This document shows positions 29,268-40,544 of a stretch of DNA of 64,000 bases, in pieces. The notes under the pieces are model-generated. The model was not told where the DNA came from. It was given only the letters and a program-made list of their open reading frames with translations, and did not search any database. The first letter of the stretch is position 1. Each line of letters opens with the position of its first letter. Origin of the DNA: Serratia marcescens (lineage in GTDB: Bacteria; Pseudomonadota; Gammaproteobacteria; Enterobacterales; Enterobacteriaceae); contig NZ_MJAO01000022.1 in the NCBI RefSeq assembly GCF_001902635.1, forward strand, positions 1-64,000. The letters run 5' to 3'. The translations under genes and the position numbers were made by a program.

Positions 29268-30038
29268 GTGATTGAGATTTTGTATCAGGATGAACACCTG
29301 GTGGCGGTGAACAAGCCGTCGGGCTGGTTGGTGCACCGCAGTTGGCTGGACCGTCATGAAACTCGCTTTATGATGCAGACGGTGCGCGATCAGCTCGGGC
29401 AGCACGTCTTTACCGTGCACCGTCTCGATCGCCCGACGTCCGGCGTATTGCTGATGGCGCTCTCCAGCGAGGTGGCGCGCCTGTTGTCGCAGCAGTTCGA
29501 GCAGCACCAGGTGCAGAAAACCTACCATGCGGTGGTGCGCGGCTACGTGCAGGAGGGGGCGACCCTCGACTACCCGCTGACGGCCGAGCTGGACAAAATC
29601 GCCGATAAACATGCCGATGCCGACAAGGGGCCGCAGCCGGCGGTGACGCACTACCGGCCGTTGGCGCAGGTCGAGATGCCGGTGGCCGTCGGCCGCTACG
29701 ACAGCGCGCGCTACAGCCTGGTGGAGCTGCAGCCGGAAACCGGCCGCAAGCACCAGCTGCGGCGCCACATGGCGCATCTTCGCCATCCGATCATCGGCGA
29801 CAGCAAGCACGGCGATCTGCGGCAGAACCGCGGTATGGCGCAGCATTTCGGCTGCCCGCGCCTGATGCTGCACGCCAGCCATCTGCAGCTGGCGCACCCG
29901 GTGACCGGCGAGCCGCTGCGGGTGACGGCGCGCTGGGACGAAGACTGGCAAGGGGTGATGGCGCAGTTCGGCTGGGCGGGGGTATTCCCTGAACTTGCCG
30001 GGGTTGAGTTTAGTGCGGCTAACGGTCAGGATAGCTGA
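29268..30038 (+). CDS. truC: tRNA pseudouridine(65) synthase TruC
   Basis: TruC isomerises U65 of certain tRNAs (Ile1 and Asp in E. coli) to pseudouridine. It is an RluA-family enzyme with the catalytic aspartate in HRLDRPTSGVLL, and GRKHQLRRHMAHLRHPIIGD as family motif II. The GTG start gives VIEILYQDEHLVAVNKPSG, in line with E. coli. Length is 256. Confidence 0.95.
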   Translation: MIEILYQDEHLVAVNKPSGWLVHRSWLDRHETRFMMQTVRDQLGQHVFTVHRLDRPTSGVLLMALSSEVARLLSQQFEQHQVQKTYHAVVRGYVQEGATLDYPLTAELDKIADKHADADKGPQPAVTHYRPLAQVEMPVAVGRYDSARYSLVELQPETGRKHQLRRHMAHLRHPIIGDSKHGDLRQNRGMAQHFGCPRLMLHASHLQLAHPVTGEPLRVTARWDEDWQGVMAQFGWAGVFPELAGVEFSAANGQDS

Positions 30039-30071
30039 CAATTTTTAAAGGTAATGAAGGGAGTAGGAGCC

Positions 30072-30524
30072 ATGGCTCAGGTTGGTATCTTCGTGGGAAC
30101 GGTCTACGGCAATTCGCTGCTGGTGGCGGAAGAAGCGCAAAACATCCTCAGCGAGCAGGGCCATGAGGTCAAACTGTTCGAAGAGGGCACGCTGGAGGCC
30201 TGGCAGTTTTATCGCCAGCACTACGCGCTGGTGATCACCTCAACCACCGGGCAGGGCGATCTACCGGACAGCATCGCGCCGCTGTTCCACGCCATTCGCG
30301 ATCGGGTCGGCTACCAGCCGGAGCTGCGCTATGGGCTGATCGCCCTCGGCGACAGCAGCTATGACAACTTCTGCGGCGCCGGGCGCGCGTTCGACGCGCT
30401 GCTGCAAGAGCAGGGCGCCACCCGCGTTGGCGAAGTGTTGGAGATCGATGCGATGGAACAGCCGGAGCCGGAAGTGGCCGCCTGCCCGTGGGTCGAGCAG
30501 TGGGGCACGCTGCTGCAATCGTAA
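30072..30524 (+). CDS. yqcA: Flavodoxin YqcA
   Basis: A 150-residue flavodoxin that binds FMN, with [13 protein letters not shown] as the phosphate loop and [12 protein letters not shown] and [13 protein letters not shown] as isoalloxazine loops. The start at ATG 30072 follows an AGGAG ribosome site; the in-frame ATG at 30054 overlaps that site and is rejected. The gene lies 33 bases after truC and is likely in the same operon. Its physiological electron partner is unknown. Confidence 0.94.
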   Translation: MAQVGIFVGTVYGNSLLVAEEAQNILSEQGHEVKLFEEGTLEAWQFYRQHYALVITSTTGQGDLPDSIAPLFHAIRDRVGYQPELRYGLIALGDSSYDNFCGAGRAFDALLQEQGATRVGEVLEIDAMEQPEPEVAACPWVEQWGTLLQS

Positions 30525-30527
30525 CGT

Positions 30528-30553
30528 AAAAAGGCGCCGCGAAAGGGCGCCTT
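30528..30553. terminator. Bidirectional terminator yqcA/yaeH
   Basis: A stem AAGGCGCC/GGCGCCTT (30531-30538 and 30546-30553) with a 7-base loop lies between the convergent genes. Five Ts follow on the minus strand, so it mainly terminates yaeH. Confidence 0.75.
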
Positions 30554-30581
30554 GGCGATGATGCGGGTCAACCGATCCGCA

Positions 30582-30971
30582 TTATTTGCCGCGGGTGAGT
30601 TTTTCCAGATCGGCTTCGATCTCGGCAATCTTGTGCGACACCACGCCTTCGAGATGGCGCAGGTCGTCGAGGATTTTACGCTTCAGATCCACTTCCACCT
30701 GATCGCGCTGGCACAGCTGATCCAGTTCGTCGATCACGTAACGCAGGTTCGGGTTGATCTCGTGAATTTCCTTGTAGCCCTGGCCGGCGTTGTCCGCCAC
30801 CACGGTTTTACGCTGGCGCGGGTACTTGAACTTCACGCTCTTGGCGAAGAACTCGCCCTTGTCCTTGCGGAAATAGATCTTGAGGATGTCGTTGTTGGCC
30901 TCTTGACGCAGGCTATAGCGATCGACGTCTTCCGGTTGATTGATGCCCAAACTCTTCAAGTTATCGTACAT
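30582..30971 (-). CDS. yaeH: DUF3461 family protein YaeH
   Basis: A 129-residue, highly charged soluble protein with [34 protein letters not shown]-type N-terminus as in E. coli YaeH; the C-terminus is likely a coiled coil ([11 protein letters not shown]...EADLEKL). The function is unknown. It lies beside dapD, as in E. coli, and marks the first gene of the 4-min block. Confidence 0.93.
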   Translation of the reverse strand: MYDNLKSLGINQPEDVDRYSLRQEANNDILKIYFRKDKGEFFAKSVKFKYPRQRKTVVADNAGQGYKEIHEINPNLRYVIDELDQLCQRDQVEVDLKRKILDDLRHLEGVVSHKIAEIEADLEKLTRGK

Positions 30972-31064
30972 ACTGCGCCCTCTTTAGATGTGATCGTTAT
31001 ATTCCACGACTGCAATTATGGCGGAAAGCGAGATCTGCGACTGTGACTGCCAGCGAAACGCAGA

Positions 31065-31096
31065 CAAAAAAATAGCGGGTGAATCACCCGCTATTT
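31065..31096 (-). terminator. Intrinsic terminator of dapD
   Basis: On the minus strand a 13-bp stem built from AATAGCGGGTGA and its complement is followed by about seven Ts, five bases after the dapD stop. Confidence 0.92.
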
Positions 31097-31100
31097 CAAT

Positions 31101-31925
31101 TTAGTCGATAGTGCGCAATAACTCATTAATGCCGACTTTACCGCGCGTCTTGGCGTCGACTTTCTTGACGATCACCGCGCAGTACAGGCTGTAAGAACCG
31201 TCTTTCGACGGCAGGTTACCGGAAACCACCACCGAACCTGCCGGCACGCGGCCGTAATGGATTTCGCCGGTCTCGCGGTCATAAATACGGGTGCTCTGGC
31301 CGAGGTACACGCCCATCGAAATCACCGAGCCTTCCTCCACGATCACGCCTTCCACCACTTCGGAGCGTGCACCGATGAAGCAGTTGTCTTCGATGATGGT
31401 CGGGTTGGCCTGCAGCGGCTCCAGCACGCCGCCGATGCCGACGCCGCCGGACAGGTGAACGTTTTTGCCGATCTGCGCGCAAGAACCGACGGTGGCCCAG
31501 GTATCGACCATGGTGCCTTCGTCGACGTAGGCGCCGATGTTAACGTAAGACGGCATCAGCACGGTGTTGCGAGCGATGAACGCGCCCTGGCGCACGGTGG
31601 CCGGCGGCACGACGCGGAAGCCTTCCTTCTGGAAACGCGCTTCGTCGTAGTCGGCGAACTTCATCGGCACCTTGTCGTAGTAGCGGGTTTCCGCGCCGTC
31701 CATCACCTTGTTGTCGTTGATACGGAAAGAGAGCAGCACGGCTTTCTTCAGCCACTGATGGGTGACCCATTGACCGTCGATCTTCTCGGCGACGCGCAGG
31801 GCACCGCTGTCCAGCAGGCCGATCACCTGGTTTACCGCTTCGCGCGTTACGGTGTCTACGTTCGCCGGGGTGATGTCCGCACGGCGTTCGAAGGCGCTTT
31901 CAATAACGTTCTGTAATTGCTGCAT
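31101..31925 (-). CDS. dapD: Tetrahydrodipicolinate N-succinyltransferase
   Basis: DapD transfers succinate from succinyl-CoA to tetrahydrodipicolinate in the succinylase branch of lysine and diaminopimelate synthesis. The 274 residues have an N-terminal helical part ([19 protein letters not shown]) and a left-handed beta-helix of hexapeptide repeats ([20 protein letters not shown]). The enzyme is a cytoplasmic trimer. It lies 42 bases downstream of glnD on the same strand. Confidence 0.97.
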   Translation of the reverse strand: MQQLQNVIESAFERRADITPANVDTVTREAVNQVIGLLDSGALRVAEKIDGQWVTHQWLKKAVLLSFRINDNKVMDGAETRYYDKVPMKFADYDEARFQKEGFRVVPPATVRQGAFIARNTVLMPSYVNIGAYVDEGTMVDTWATVGSCAQIGKNVHLSGGVGIGGVLEPLQANPTIIEDNCFIGARSEVVEGVIVEEGSVISMGVYLGQSTRIYDRETGEIHYGRVPAGSVVVSGNLPSKDGSYSLYCAVIVKKVDAKTRGKVGINELLRTID

Positions 31926-31967
31926 GCTGTTCTCTTTCCTGATGTTGTCGGTAAAAAGTTACTTGTA

Positions 31968-34631
31968 TCACATTTTATCGTTTGGGGTGAGGGCCTCTGT
32001 CAACCGTTGCTCCAACTTTCTGCGCGTTTCCTGATCGAGCGCGCGTCGCTCGCCGTCGGCCAGGATAAACAAGTCCTCGACCCGTTCGCCTATGGTGGTA
32101 ATGCGCGCGCCGTGCAGCGACAGCCCCAGATCGGCGAACACTTCGCCCACCCGCGCCAGCAGGCCGGGCTGATCGAGTGCGATCAGCTCCAGGTAGCTGC
32201 GGCGATCGGTGTGGGTCGGCAGGAAGGTGACCTCGGTCGGCACGCTGAAGTGACGCAGCTTGGAAGATGGCCGGCGCACGCGCGGCGGCTGGTATTCCCG
32301 CTGGGTGATGGCCTGCAGCAGCGCCTGGCGGATCGCCGCGTGGCGATCCTGCGCCAGCGGGCTGCCGTCCGGCTCCAGTACGATAAAGGTGTCCATCGCC
32401 ATGCCGTCGCGGTTGGTGAAGATCTGCGCGTCGTGCACGCTCAGGTTGCGGCGGTCCATCTCCCCGGCGACGGCGGCGAACAGGTAGGGGCGATCCGGGC
32501 TCCAGATAAAGATCTCGGTGCCACCGCGCGTCGCCTGGCGGCTGACCAGCACCAGCGGCTGGGTGGAGTCGTGGGCCAGCAGGTGGCGGGCGTGCCAGGC
32601 CAGCTGGTTCGGCGAGTGGCGCAGGAAATAGTCGGCGCGGCAGCGGCTCCAGATGCGGTGCAGCGCCTCTTCGTCAATGTTGTCCATGCGCAGCAGTGCC
32701 AGCGCCTGCAGGCGATGGTGGCGCACGCGTTCGCGCAGATCCGGGCTGTTCTGCATGCCGCGGCGCAGCTGCTTCTCGGTGGCGAAGTACAGCTCGCGCA
32801 ACAGGCTCTGCTTCCAGCTGTTCCACAGGGTTTCGTTGGTGGCGCAGATATCCGCCACCGTCAGGCACACCAGGTAACGCAGGCGGGTTTCGCTCTGCAC
32901 TTCGCTGCTGAACTGTTGGATCACCGTCGGATCCTGAATATCGCGGCGCTGTGCGGTGACCGACATCAGCAGGTGCCAGCGCACCAGCCAGGCCACCAGT
33001 TGGGTTTCGCGCGAGTTGAGACCGTGCAGTTCGGCGAACTCCACCACGTCTTCCGCGCCGAGGATCGAGTGATCGCCGCCGCGCCCTTTAGCGATATCGT
33101 GGAACAACGCCGCTAACAGTAATAATTCCGGATGCGGCAGGCGTGGGTACAGCTCCACGCACAGCGGATGGCGCGGCCGGGTTTGCGCATCGGCGAAGCT
33201 CTCCAGTTTCTGCAGCACGCGAATGGTGTGCTCGTCGACGGTATAGGCATGGAACAGGTCGAACTGCATCTGCCCGACGATCTTGCCCCACTGCGGCATA
33301 TAGGCCCACAGCACGCTGTGACGGTGCATTGGCACCAGCGCGCGCGACACCGCACCGGGGTGGCGCAGGATGGCCATAAACAGATCGCGCGCTTCCGGGA
33401 TGGTGCACAGCGGCTGTTTCAGGTGGCGGCGCGCGTGGCGCAGCTGGCGCACGGTGGTGGAGTAAATGCCCTTGATCTCGCGGTTGCGCACCATCAGGTA
33501 GAACATGCGCATGATGGCTTGCGGCTCGCGGATGAACAGCGTCTCGTCGCGCAGATCGATCAGATCGCCGCGCAGTTGGAAATCGTCGTTCAGCGGGCGC
33601 GGCTTCTCGGTGGCGTCCAGCGCCAGGATGGCTTCGTCGAACAGCTGCAGCAGCATGTGGTTCAGCTCGCTGACGCGCCGCGTCATGCGGTAGAAGTCTT
33701 TCATCATGCGCTCGACCGGCTCGTTGCCTTCGCCTTCATAGCGCAGCAGCTGCGCGACGCTGAGCTGGCGATCGAACAGCAGGCGGTTGTCGTAACGCGG
33801 CAGCACCAGATGCAATGCAAAACGGATACGCCACAGGAAGCTCTGGCACTCGTTCAGCTCGTTGCGCTCGGCTTGGGTGAGGAAACCGAAGCCGACCATT
33901 TCGTCCAGCGAGGTGGCGCCGAAATGGCGCCGCGCCACCCACAGCAGGGTGTGGATGTCGCGCAGGCCGCCGGGGCTGCTTTTGATATCCGGCTCCAGGT
34001 TATAGCTGGTGCCGTGGTAGCGCTGGTGGCGCTCCTGCTGTTCGTTGACCTTGGCGTGGAAAAACTGCGGCGAAGGCCAGAAGCCGTCGCTGAAGATATG
34101 TTTTTGCATCTGCAGGAACAACGCGACGTCGCCGCAGATCATGCGCGATTCGATCAGGTTGGTGGCCACGGTCAGATCCGCCAGCCCTTCCAGCAGGCAC
34201 TCTTCCAGGGTACGCACGCTGTGGCCCACTTCCAGCTTGAGATCCCACAGTAGGGTGATGAATTCGCCGACCCGCTGCGACTGTTGCTCCGTCAGCCGAC
34301 GCTGGCTGAGCACCAGCACGTCGATATCCGACAGCGGGTGCAGTTCGCCGCGGCCGTAGCCGCCGACCGCCACCAGTGCAGTTTCCGGAATCGCTTCGAA
34401 GCCGTAGAACGTCCACAGCCGGCGCAGCAGGCGATCGATGAAATCACTGCGCGCCGCCACCAGGCTTTCGGCGCTGGAGCCTGCGTCGAACGCCGCCGCC
34501 AACCACAGCTGGAACTGCTCCAGCCGCTGTTTCAGCACCGGGCAGGTGAGCTCGTCATCGCCGTAGGCGCTGGGAGAGGCGGACGGCATCGGCACGGCCG
34601 GGGCCGCCGGTTGAAGGAGATTGTCAGACAT
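31968..34631 (-). CDS. glnD: PII uridylyltransferase / uridylyl-removing enzyme
   Basis: GlnD senses glutamine and adds or removes UMP on PII proteins, controlling nitrogen assimilation. The domains in order are: nucleotidyltransferase with [18 protein letters not shown] (residues 90-108), an HD phosphohydrolase with [14 protein letters not shown], and two C-terminal ACT domains ([37 protein letters not shown]). The start at ATG 34631 (MSDNLLQP) gives 887 residues. The upstream in-frame codons run through a terminator hairpin and are rejected. That hairpin lies only about 15 bases before the start codon. Confidence 0.96.
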   Translation of the reverse strand: MSDNLLQPAAPAVPMPSASPSAYGDDELTCPVLKQRLEQFQLWLAAAFDAGSSAESLVAARSDFIDRLLRRLWTFYGFEAIPETALVAVGGYGRGELHPLSDIDVLVLSQRRLTEQQSQRVGEFITLLWDLKLEVGHSVRTLEECLLEGLADLTVATNLIESRMICGDVALFLQMQKHIFSDGFWPSPQFFHAKVNEQQERHQRYHGTSYNLEPDIKSSPGGLRDIHTLLWVARRHFGATSLDEMVGFGFLTQAERNELNECQSFLWRIRFALHLVLPRYDNRLLFDRQLSVAQLLRYEGEGNEPVERMMKDFYRMTRRVSELNHMLLQLFDEAILALDATEKPRPLNDDFQLRGDLIDLRDETLFIREPQAIMRMFYLMVRNREIKGIYSTTVRQLRHARRHLKQPLCTIPEARDLFMAILRHPGAVSRALVPMHRHSVLWAYMPQWGKIVGQMQFDLFHAYTVDEHTIRVLQKLESFADAQTRPRHPLCVELYPRLPHPELLLLAALFHDIAKGRGGDHSILGAEDVVEFAELHGLNSRETQLVAWLVRWHLLMSVTAQRRDIQDPTVIQQFSSEVQSETRLRYLVCLTVADICATNETLWNSWKQSLLRELYFATEKQLRRGMQNSPDLRERVRHHRLQALALLRMDNIDEEALHRIWSRCRADYFLRHSPNQLAWHARHLLAHDSTQPLVLVSRQATRGGTEIFIWSPDRPYLFAAVAGEMDRRNLSVHDAQIFTNRDGMAMDTFIVLEPDGSPLAQDRHAAIRQALLQAITQREYQPPRVRRPSSKLRHFSVPTEVTFLPTHTDRRSYLELIALDQPGLLARVGEVFADLGLSLHGARITTIGERVEDLFILADGERRALDQETRRKLEQRLTEALTPNDKM

Positions 34632-34645
34632 AGTGCGCAGCCCAT

Positions 34646-34670
34646 AAAAAAGGCCGGCAAAAGCCGGCCT
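34646..34670 (-). terminator. Intrinsic terminator between map and glnD
   Basis: On the minus strand AGGCCGGC, TTTT and GCCGGCCT are followed by six Ts. It lies 33 bases after the map stop and 15 bases before the glnD ATG, leaving no room for a promoter between the two. Confidence 0.88.
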
Positions 34671-34703
34671 GGTGATATTCTGCACGCGGCTTCGCCGCGG
34701 TGC

Positions 34704-35498
34704 TTACATCTCGTGCGTAATGATGTTGGGGATGGTGTCATCCTTGCGCAACGTCATTATCTCGCAGCCGTTATCAGTGACCACGATAGTATGCTCATAC
34801 TGCGCCGACAAGCTGCGATCTTTGGTTTTTACCGTCCAGCCGTCTTTCATGGTGCGGATGCGGTAGTCGCCGGCGTTGACCATCGGTTCGATGGTGAAGG
34901 CCATGCCCGCCTGCAGCACCACGCCGCCGTCATCGGCGTCATAGTGCAGCACCTGCGGCTCTTCGTGGAACACTTCGCCGATGCCGTGGCCACAGTACTC
35001 GCGCACTACGGAGAACTTCTCGGCCTCGACGAATTGCTGGATCGCCTTGCCAAGGGTACGCAGGCGGATGCCCGGCTTGACCATCTTCAGCGCCAGATAC
35101 AGGCTTTCCTGGGTGACGCGGCACAGGCGCTCGCCCAGAATGGTCGGTTTGCCGACGATGAACATCTTTGAGGTGTCGCCGTGGAAGCCGTCTTTAATCA
35201 CGGTCACGTCGATATTGACGATGTCGCCGTCTTTCAGCGTTTTGTCGTCGCTCGGGATGCCGTGGCACACCACTTCGTTCACCGAGATGCACACGGATTT
35301 CGGGAAGCCGTGGTAGCCGAGGCAGGCGGAGATGGCCTGCTGCTCGTTGGTGATGTACTCGTGACAGATACGGTCCAGCTCGCCGGTGGTCACGCCAGGT
35401 TTGACGTACGGCTCGATGATCTCCAGCACTTCGGCGGCCAGGCGGCCGGCCACGCGCATTTTTTGGATGTCATCAGGTGTTTTAATTGAGATTGCCAT
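34704..35498 (-). CDS. map: Type I methionine aminopeptidase
   Basis: Map removes the initiator methionine from new proteins whose second residue is small. The 264-residue pita-bread metalloprotease carries its metal ligands in NIDVTVIKDGFHGDTS (two Asp), CGHGIGEVFHEEP (His), TIEPMVN (Glu) and SAQYEHTIVVT (Glu). It is divergent from rpsB, as in E. coli. Confidence 0.97.
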   Translation of the reverse strand: MAISIKTPDDIQKMRVAGRLAAEVLEIIEPYVKPGVTTGELDRICHEYITNEQQAISACLGYHGFPKSVCISVNEVVCHGIPSDDKTLKDGDIVNIDVTVIKDGFHGDTSKMFIVGKPTILGERLCRVTQESLYLALKMVKPGIRLRTLGKAIQQFVEAEKFSVVREYCGHGIGEVFHEEPQVLHYDADDGGVVLQAGMAFTIEPMVNAGDYRIRTMKDGWTVKTKDRSLSAQYEHTIVVTDNGCEIMTLRKDDTIPNIITHEM

Positions 35499-35614
35499 GA
35501 AATTCGTCCGCAGGTGTCGTTATCGTCGACAATAAGAAGCAGTGACTTATGGTATCAGCCCTGCCGGGGGCTGCCAAATTTCATTTCCCGATGCCCGGCG
35601 CAAAGCAACAAAAG

Positions 35615-35644
35615 TTGGTGTCGGCGGCGGGTTTATGGTATAAA
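35615..35644 (+). promoter_or_regulatory. Candidate rpsB-tsf promoter
   Basis: TTGGTG (35615-35620), an 18-bp spacer and TATAAA (35639-35644) are followed by the GC-rich discriminator GCGCGCC, as expected for a ribosomal protein promoter under stringent control. Confidence 0.6.
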
Positions 35645-35649
35645 GCGCG

Positions 35650-36569
<920 letters not shown>

Positions 36570-36625
36570 TAAGGCAAGCTCGTCACTGAGCCCTTATTAA
36601 CCAGGTATTGACATATGTTGGTTAG

Positions 36626-36648
36626 GGGGGCCTGTAAAGGCCCCCTTT
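36626..36648 (+). terminator. Attenuator hairpin between rpsB and tsf
   Basis: A stem GGGGGCC/GGCCCCC with loop TGTAAA is followed by three Ts, 50 bases before tsf. The short T-run suits partial termination that sets the S2:EF-Ts ratio. Confidence 0.7.
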
Positions 36649-36698
36649 GCTTATCTGAATGAGAACTGTCTCCACGCGAGATAACCGAGGAAAAATAA

Positions 36699-37550
36699 AT
36701 GGCTGATATTACCGCTGCCCTGGTAAAAGAACTGCGCGAGCGTACCGGCGCTGGCATGATGGATTGCAAGAAGGCGCTGGTTGAATCCAATGGCGACATC
36801 GAACTGGCAATCGAAAACATGCGTAAGTCCGGTGCGATCAAAGCCGCTAAGAAAGCAGGCAACGTGGCTGCTGACGGCGTGATCAAAACCAAGATCGAAG
36901 GCAACTACGGCATCATCCTGGAAGTTAACTGCCAGACTGACTTCGTAGCCAAAGACGCCGGTTTCCAGGCGTTCGCCGACAAAGTGCTGGATGCCGCTAT
37001 GGCCGGCAAAATCACTGACGTTGACGTGCTGAAAGCACAGTTCGAAGAAGAGCGCGTAGCGCTGGTGGCAAAAATCGGCGAAAACATCAACATTCGTCGC
37101 GTTGCTTCCCTGGAAGGCGAAGTGCTGGGCAGCTACCTGCACGGCGCGCGTATCGGCGTTCTGGTTGCGGCTAAAGGCGCTGACGACGAGCTGGTTAAGC
37201 AAATCGCAATGCACATTGCGGCAAGCAAGCCAGAGTTCGTGAAGCCAGAAGACGTGTCTGCTGAAGTGGTAGAAAAAGAGTACCAGGTTCAGCTGGACAT
37301 CGCCATGCAGTCCGGCAAGCCGAAAGAAATCGCAGAGAAAATGGTTGAAGGCCGCATGAAGAAATTCACCGGCGAAGTTTCTCTGACCGGTCAGCCTTTC
37401 GTTATGGATCCGAGCAAATCCGTTGCTCAGGTGCTGAAAGAGCACAACGCTGACGTGACCAACTTCATTCGCTTCGAAGTGGGCGAAGGCATCGAGAAAG
37501 TCGAAACCGACTTCGCTGCTGAAGTTGCCGCGATGAGCAAACAGTCTTAA
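36699..37550 (+). CDS. tsf: Translation elongation factor Ts
   Basis: EF-Ts is the nucleotide exchange factor that regenerates EF-Tu-GTP. The 283 residues start [21 protein letters not shown] with the UBA-like N-terminal domain, and the core TDFVAKD motif contacts EF-Tu. Codon bias is high, as in rpsB. A perfect 11-bp hairpin follows the stop. Confidence 0.99.
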   Translation: MADITAALVKELRERTGAGMMDCKKALVESNGDIELAIENMRKSGAIKAAKKAGNVAADGVIKTKIEGNYGIILEVNCQTDFVAKDAGFQAFADKVLDAAMAGKITDVDVLKAQFEEERVALVAKIGENINIRRVASLEGEVLGSYLHGARIGVLVAAKGADDELVKQIAMHIAASKPEFVKPEDVSAEVVEKEYQVQLDIAMQSGKPKEIAEKMVEGRMKKFTGEVSLTGQPFVMDPSKSVAQVLKEHNADVTNFIRFEVGEGIEKVETDFAAEVAAMSKQS

Positions 37551-37559
37551 TGACTGTCG

Positions 37560-37585
37560 ATGGAACCGCCGTCTGGCGGTTCCAT
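37560..37585 (+). terminator. Hairpin after tsf
   Basis: A perfect 11-bp stem ATGGAACCGCC/GGCGGTTCCAT with a GTCT loop begins ten bases after the stop. No T-run follows, so it may protect the 3' end or terminate partially. Confidence 0.55.
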
Positions 37586-37698
37586 ACTATCCAGCCAGAA
37601 TTACACCGGTGGCAGGCCCTGCGGCGTTATACTCACCCCAGGCGCGTTTCATCGGCTGAAATCCCCAATACTAATACTGCTTCTTAGGACAGAACACC

Positions 37699-38424
37699 AT
37701 GGCAACCAATGCAAAACCCGTATATCAGCGTATTCTGCTTAAACTGAGTGGCGAAGCCCTGCAAGGTGCAGAAGGTTTTGGTATCGACGCCAGCGTTTTG
37801 GATCGCATGGCTCAGGAAGTGAAAGAGCTGGTCGAACTGGGAATTCAGGTCGGTGTAGTTATTGGCGGCGGGAACTTGTTCCGCGGCGCGGGCCTGGCGC
37901 AGGCCGGCATGAACCGCGTAGTGGGCGACCACATGGGAATGCTGGCTACCGTGATGAACGGCCTGGCTATGCGTGATGCACTGCACCGTGCCTATGTGAA
38001 CGCCCGCCTGATGTCGGCGATCCCGCTGAACGGCGTGTGTGATAATTACAGCTGGGCAGAGGCGATCAGCCTGCTGCGCAACAACCGCGTGGTGATCTTC
38101 TCCGCCGGTACCGGCAACCCGTTCTTCACCACCGATTCCGCCGCTTGCCTGCGCGGTATCGAGATCGAAGCGGACGTGGTGTTGAAAGCCACCAAAGTGG
38201 ATGGCGTCTACTCCGCCGATCCGGTGAAAAACCCGGACGCGACGCTGTATGAACAATTAACCTATCAGGACGTGCTGGAGCGCGAGCTGAAAGTGATGGA
38301 TCTGGCGGCGTTTACGCTGGCCCGCGATCACGGTCTGCCGATCCGCGTGTTCAACATGAACAAGCCTGGCGCGCTGCGCCGCGTGGTGATGGGTGAGAAC
38401 GAAGGTACGCTGATCAGCAAATAA
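37699..38424 (+). CDS. pyrH: UMP kinase
   Basis: PyrH phosphorylates UMP to UDP in pyrimidine synthesis; it is a hexameric amino-acid-kinase-fold enzyme, activated by GTP and inhibited by UTP in enterobacteria. The motif [11 protein letters not shown] at the N-terminus binds phosphate, [12 protein letters not shown] is the nucleotide region, and [15 protein letters not shown] is conserved. Length is 241, as in E. coli. Confidence 0.98.
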   Translation: MATNAKPVYQRILLKLSGEALQGAEGFGIDASVLDRMAQEVKELVELGIQVGVVIGGGNLFRGAGLAQAGMNRVVGDHMGMLATVMNGLAMRDALHRAYVNARLMSAIPLNGVCDNYSWAEAISLLRNNRVVIFSAGTGNPFFTTDSAACLRGIEIEADVVLKATKVDGVYSADPVKNPDATLYEQLTYQDVLERELKVMDLAAFTLARDHGLPIRVFNMNKPGALRRVVMGENEGTLISK

Positions 38425-38448
38425 GGCTGCTCGCACCCATTTTGCGGA

Positions 38449-38476
38449 GCGCGTGACGCCGGGCGTCGCGCGTTTT
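38449..38476 (+). terminator. Hairpin with T-run after pyrH
   Basis: An 11-bp stem (GCGCGTGACGC with GCGTCGCGCGT, one G-T wobble) and a 3-base loop are followed by TTTT. A TATACT hexamer at 38495-38500 downstream may be the -10 of an frr promoter with a weak -35. Confidence 0.6.
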
Positions 38477-38543
38477 CCGAATACGATTACGGGCTATACT
38501 TGAGTATCGCCTGCCAAGTAACCAGCTTCCAAGGGTTTGCAAC

Positions 38544-39101
38544 GTGACTAATGAAATCAGAAAAGATGCTGATTCACGCATGGAAAAAAGCGTAGAAGCA
38601 TTCAAAAACCAAATCAGCAAGATCCGCACCGGCCGCGCTTCTCCAAGCATTCTGGACGGCATCATGGTGGAATACTACGGTGCTGCTACGCCGCTGCGTC
38701 AGCTGGCCAACGTGACCGTAGAAGACTCCCGCACGCTGAAAATCAACGTGTTCGACCGCAGCCTGAGCCAGGCCGTTGAGAAAGCGATCATGAGCTCCGA
38801 TCTGGGCCTCAACCCGTCTTCCGCCGGTTCCGACATTCGCGTTCCGCTGCCACCGCTGACCGAAGAGCGTCGTAAGGATCTGATCAAGATCGTGCGCGGC
38901 GAAGCCGAGCAGGGTCGCGTAGCGGTGCGTAACGTGCGTCGCGACGCCAACGACAAGGTCAAGGCGCTGCTGAAAGACAAAGAGATCAGCGAAGACGAAG
39001 AACGTCGTTCGCAAGACGACATTCAGAAAATGACCGACGCTTACATCAAGCTGGTTGACGCCGCACTGGCGGAGAAAGAAAAAGAGCTGATGGATTTCTA
39101 A
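38544..39101 (+). CDS. frr: Ribosome recycling factor
   Basis: RRF splits post-termination ribosomes together with EF-G. The 185-residue three-helix bundle protein begins GTGACTAATGAAATC ([16 protein letters not shown]) and contains [15 protein letters not shown] and the C-terminal [12 protein letters not shown]. It is a GTG-initiated ORF. A strong terminator follows. Confidence 0.98.
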   Translation: MTNEIRKDADSRMEKSVEAFKNQISKIRTGRASPSILDGIMVEYYGAATPLRQLANVTVEDSRTLKINVFDRSLSQAVEKAIMSSDLGLNPSSAGSDIRVPLPPLTEERRKDLIKIVRGEAEQGRVAVRNVRRDANDKVKALLKDKEISEDEERRSQDDIQKMTDAYIKLVDAALAEKEKELMDF

Positions 39102-39116
39102 TCAGCATCGCGCAGA

Positions 39117-39150
39117 AACAAAGCGTCGCCTGGGCGGCGCTTTGTTTTTT
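39117..39150 (+). terminator. Intrinsic terminator of frr
   Basis: A long stem (AACAAAGCGTCGCC with GGCGGCGCTTTGTT, one wobble pair) ends in six Ts. Confidence 0.92.
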
Positions 39151-39258
39151 GTGGCGCAGATCCCGTTTCATCGTACTGAAAGATCATGGACAAGCGGTGT
39201 CCAAGGTTCCACACTGGAGCACCTCCGATCTCATCAGACAGTTATTCAGAGTGAACTC

Positions 39259-40455
39259 ATGAAGCAACTGACCATTCTTGGCTCGACCGGCTCGGTAGGG
39301 ACCAGCACCCTGGCCGTGGTCAGGGCGAATCCCGACCGTTTCGCGATCAAAGCACTGGTGGCCGGCCGTAACGTCGCGGTCATGGCGCAGCAATGCATGG
39401 AATTCCGGCCCGCCTTCGCTGCGATGGCGGATGAAAGCGCCGCGCGCGAACTGCGCGCCATTCTGGCGGAAAACGGCGTCGCCACCGAGGTATTGGCCGG
39501 GGAACAAGCGGCCTGCGAACTGGCCGCGTTGGACGACGTCGATCAAGTGACGGCGGCGATCGTCGGCGCTGCGGGGCTGTTGCCGACGCTGGCGGCGATC
39601 CGCGCGGGCAAGCAAGTACTGCTGGCCAACAAAGAGTCGCTGGTCACCTGTGGCCGCCTGTTTATGGACGCGGTGCGGCAAAGCCAGGCGCAGCTGCTGC
39701 CGCTCGACAGCGAGCACAACGCGATTTTTCAGAGTTTGCCTGAGAACATTCAGCGTCAGTTGGGATACTCTTCACTGGACGATCATGGTGTGTCGCGCAT
39801 CGTGCTTACCGGCTCCGGCGGCCCGTTCCGCACCACGCCGCTGGAGCAGTTCGCCGCGATGACCCCGGATCAAGCCTGCGCCCACCCGAACTGGTCGATG
39901 GGCCGCAAGATCTCGGTGGATTCCGCCACCATGATGAACAAAGGTCTGGAATACATTGAGGCCCGCTGGCTGTTTAACGCCTCGGCCGAGCAAATGGAAG
40001 TGATCCTGCACCCGCAGTCGGTGATTCACTCGATGGTGCGCTACGCTGATGGCAGCGTGCTGGCGCAGCTGGGCACGCCGGATATGCGCACGCCGATCGC
40101 CCATGCGATGGCGTATCCGCAGCGCGTGAACTCCGGCGTGGAAGCGCTGGATTTCTGCCGCATCGGTTCGCTGACCTTCGCCGAACCGGAACGCGAGCGT
40201 TATCCTTGCCTGTATTTGGCGATTGAAGCGTTCGACGCCGGTCAGGCGGCGACCACCGCGCTGAACGCGGCCAACGAAATCGCCGTGGCGGCGTTTTTGC
40301 AGCAGCAGATCCGCTTTACCGACATCGCCGTGGTCAACCGCCAGGTGGTGGAGCGTCTCGCGTTGCAGGAACCGGCGTGCATCGACGCGGTCTTGGACAT
40401 TGACCGCCAGGCGCGCGCCGTCGCCGAGGAGCGGGTTCGCGCGCTGTGCGGTTGA
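39259..40455 (+). CDS. dxr: 1-deoxy-D-xylulose 5-phosphate reductoisomerase
   Basis: Dxr (IspC) converts DXP to methylerythritol 4-phosphate with NADPH, the committed step of the non-mevalonate isoprenoid pathway. The N-terminal Rossmann motif is [12 protein letters not shown]; metal and substrate residues lie in [12 protein letters not shown] and [19 protein letters not shown]. The start at 39259 gives 398 residues, the E. coli length; the open frame upstream runs into the frr terminator and is not coding. Confidence 0.97.
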   Translation: MKQLTILGSTGSVGTSTLAVVRANPDRFAIKALVAGRNVAVMAQQCMEFRPAFAAMADESAARELRAILAENGVATEVLAGEQAACELAALDDVDQVTAAIVGAAGLLPTLAAIRAGKQVLLANKESLVTCGRLFMDAVRQSQAQLLPLDSEHNAIFQSLPENIQRQLGYSSLDDHGVSRIVLTGSGGPFRTTPLEQFAAMTPDQACAHPNWSMGRKISVDSATMMNKGLEYIEARWLFNASAEQMEVILHPQSVIHSMVRYADGSVLAQLGTPDMRTPIAHAMAYPQRVNSGVEALDFCRIGSLTFAEPERERYPCLYLAIEAFDAGQAATTALNAANEIAVAAFLQQQIRFTDIAVVNRQVVERLALQEPACIDAVLDIDRQARAVAEERVRALCG

Positions 40456-40509
40456 TCACGGCGATTATCCGATTTTGCTCGTAATTCGCGCGTGCCGCAG
40501 CGGGGCCGT

Positions 40510-40538
40510 TTGTTCATGCCCCGCTGAGGTGGTATAGT
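40510..40538 (+). promoter_or_regulatory. Candidate sigma-70 promoter before uppS
   Basis: TTGTTC (40510-40515), a 17-bp spacer and TATAGT (40533-40538) are followed by CTGCGCC. It lies 55 bases after the dxr stop and about 195 bases before uppS. Confidence 0.6.
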
Positions 40539-40544
40539 CTGCGC

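Noticed and set aside
36608-36638. TTGACA as a tsf promoter in the rpsB-tsf gap
   Set aside because: No acceptable -10 lies 16-18 bp downstream; the only TGTAAA is in the terminator loop at 19 bp.
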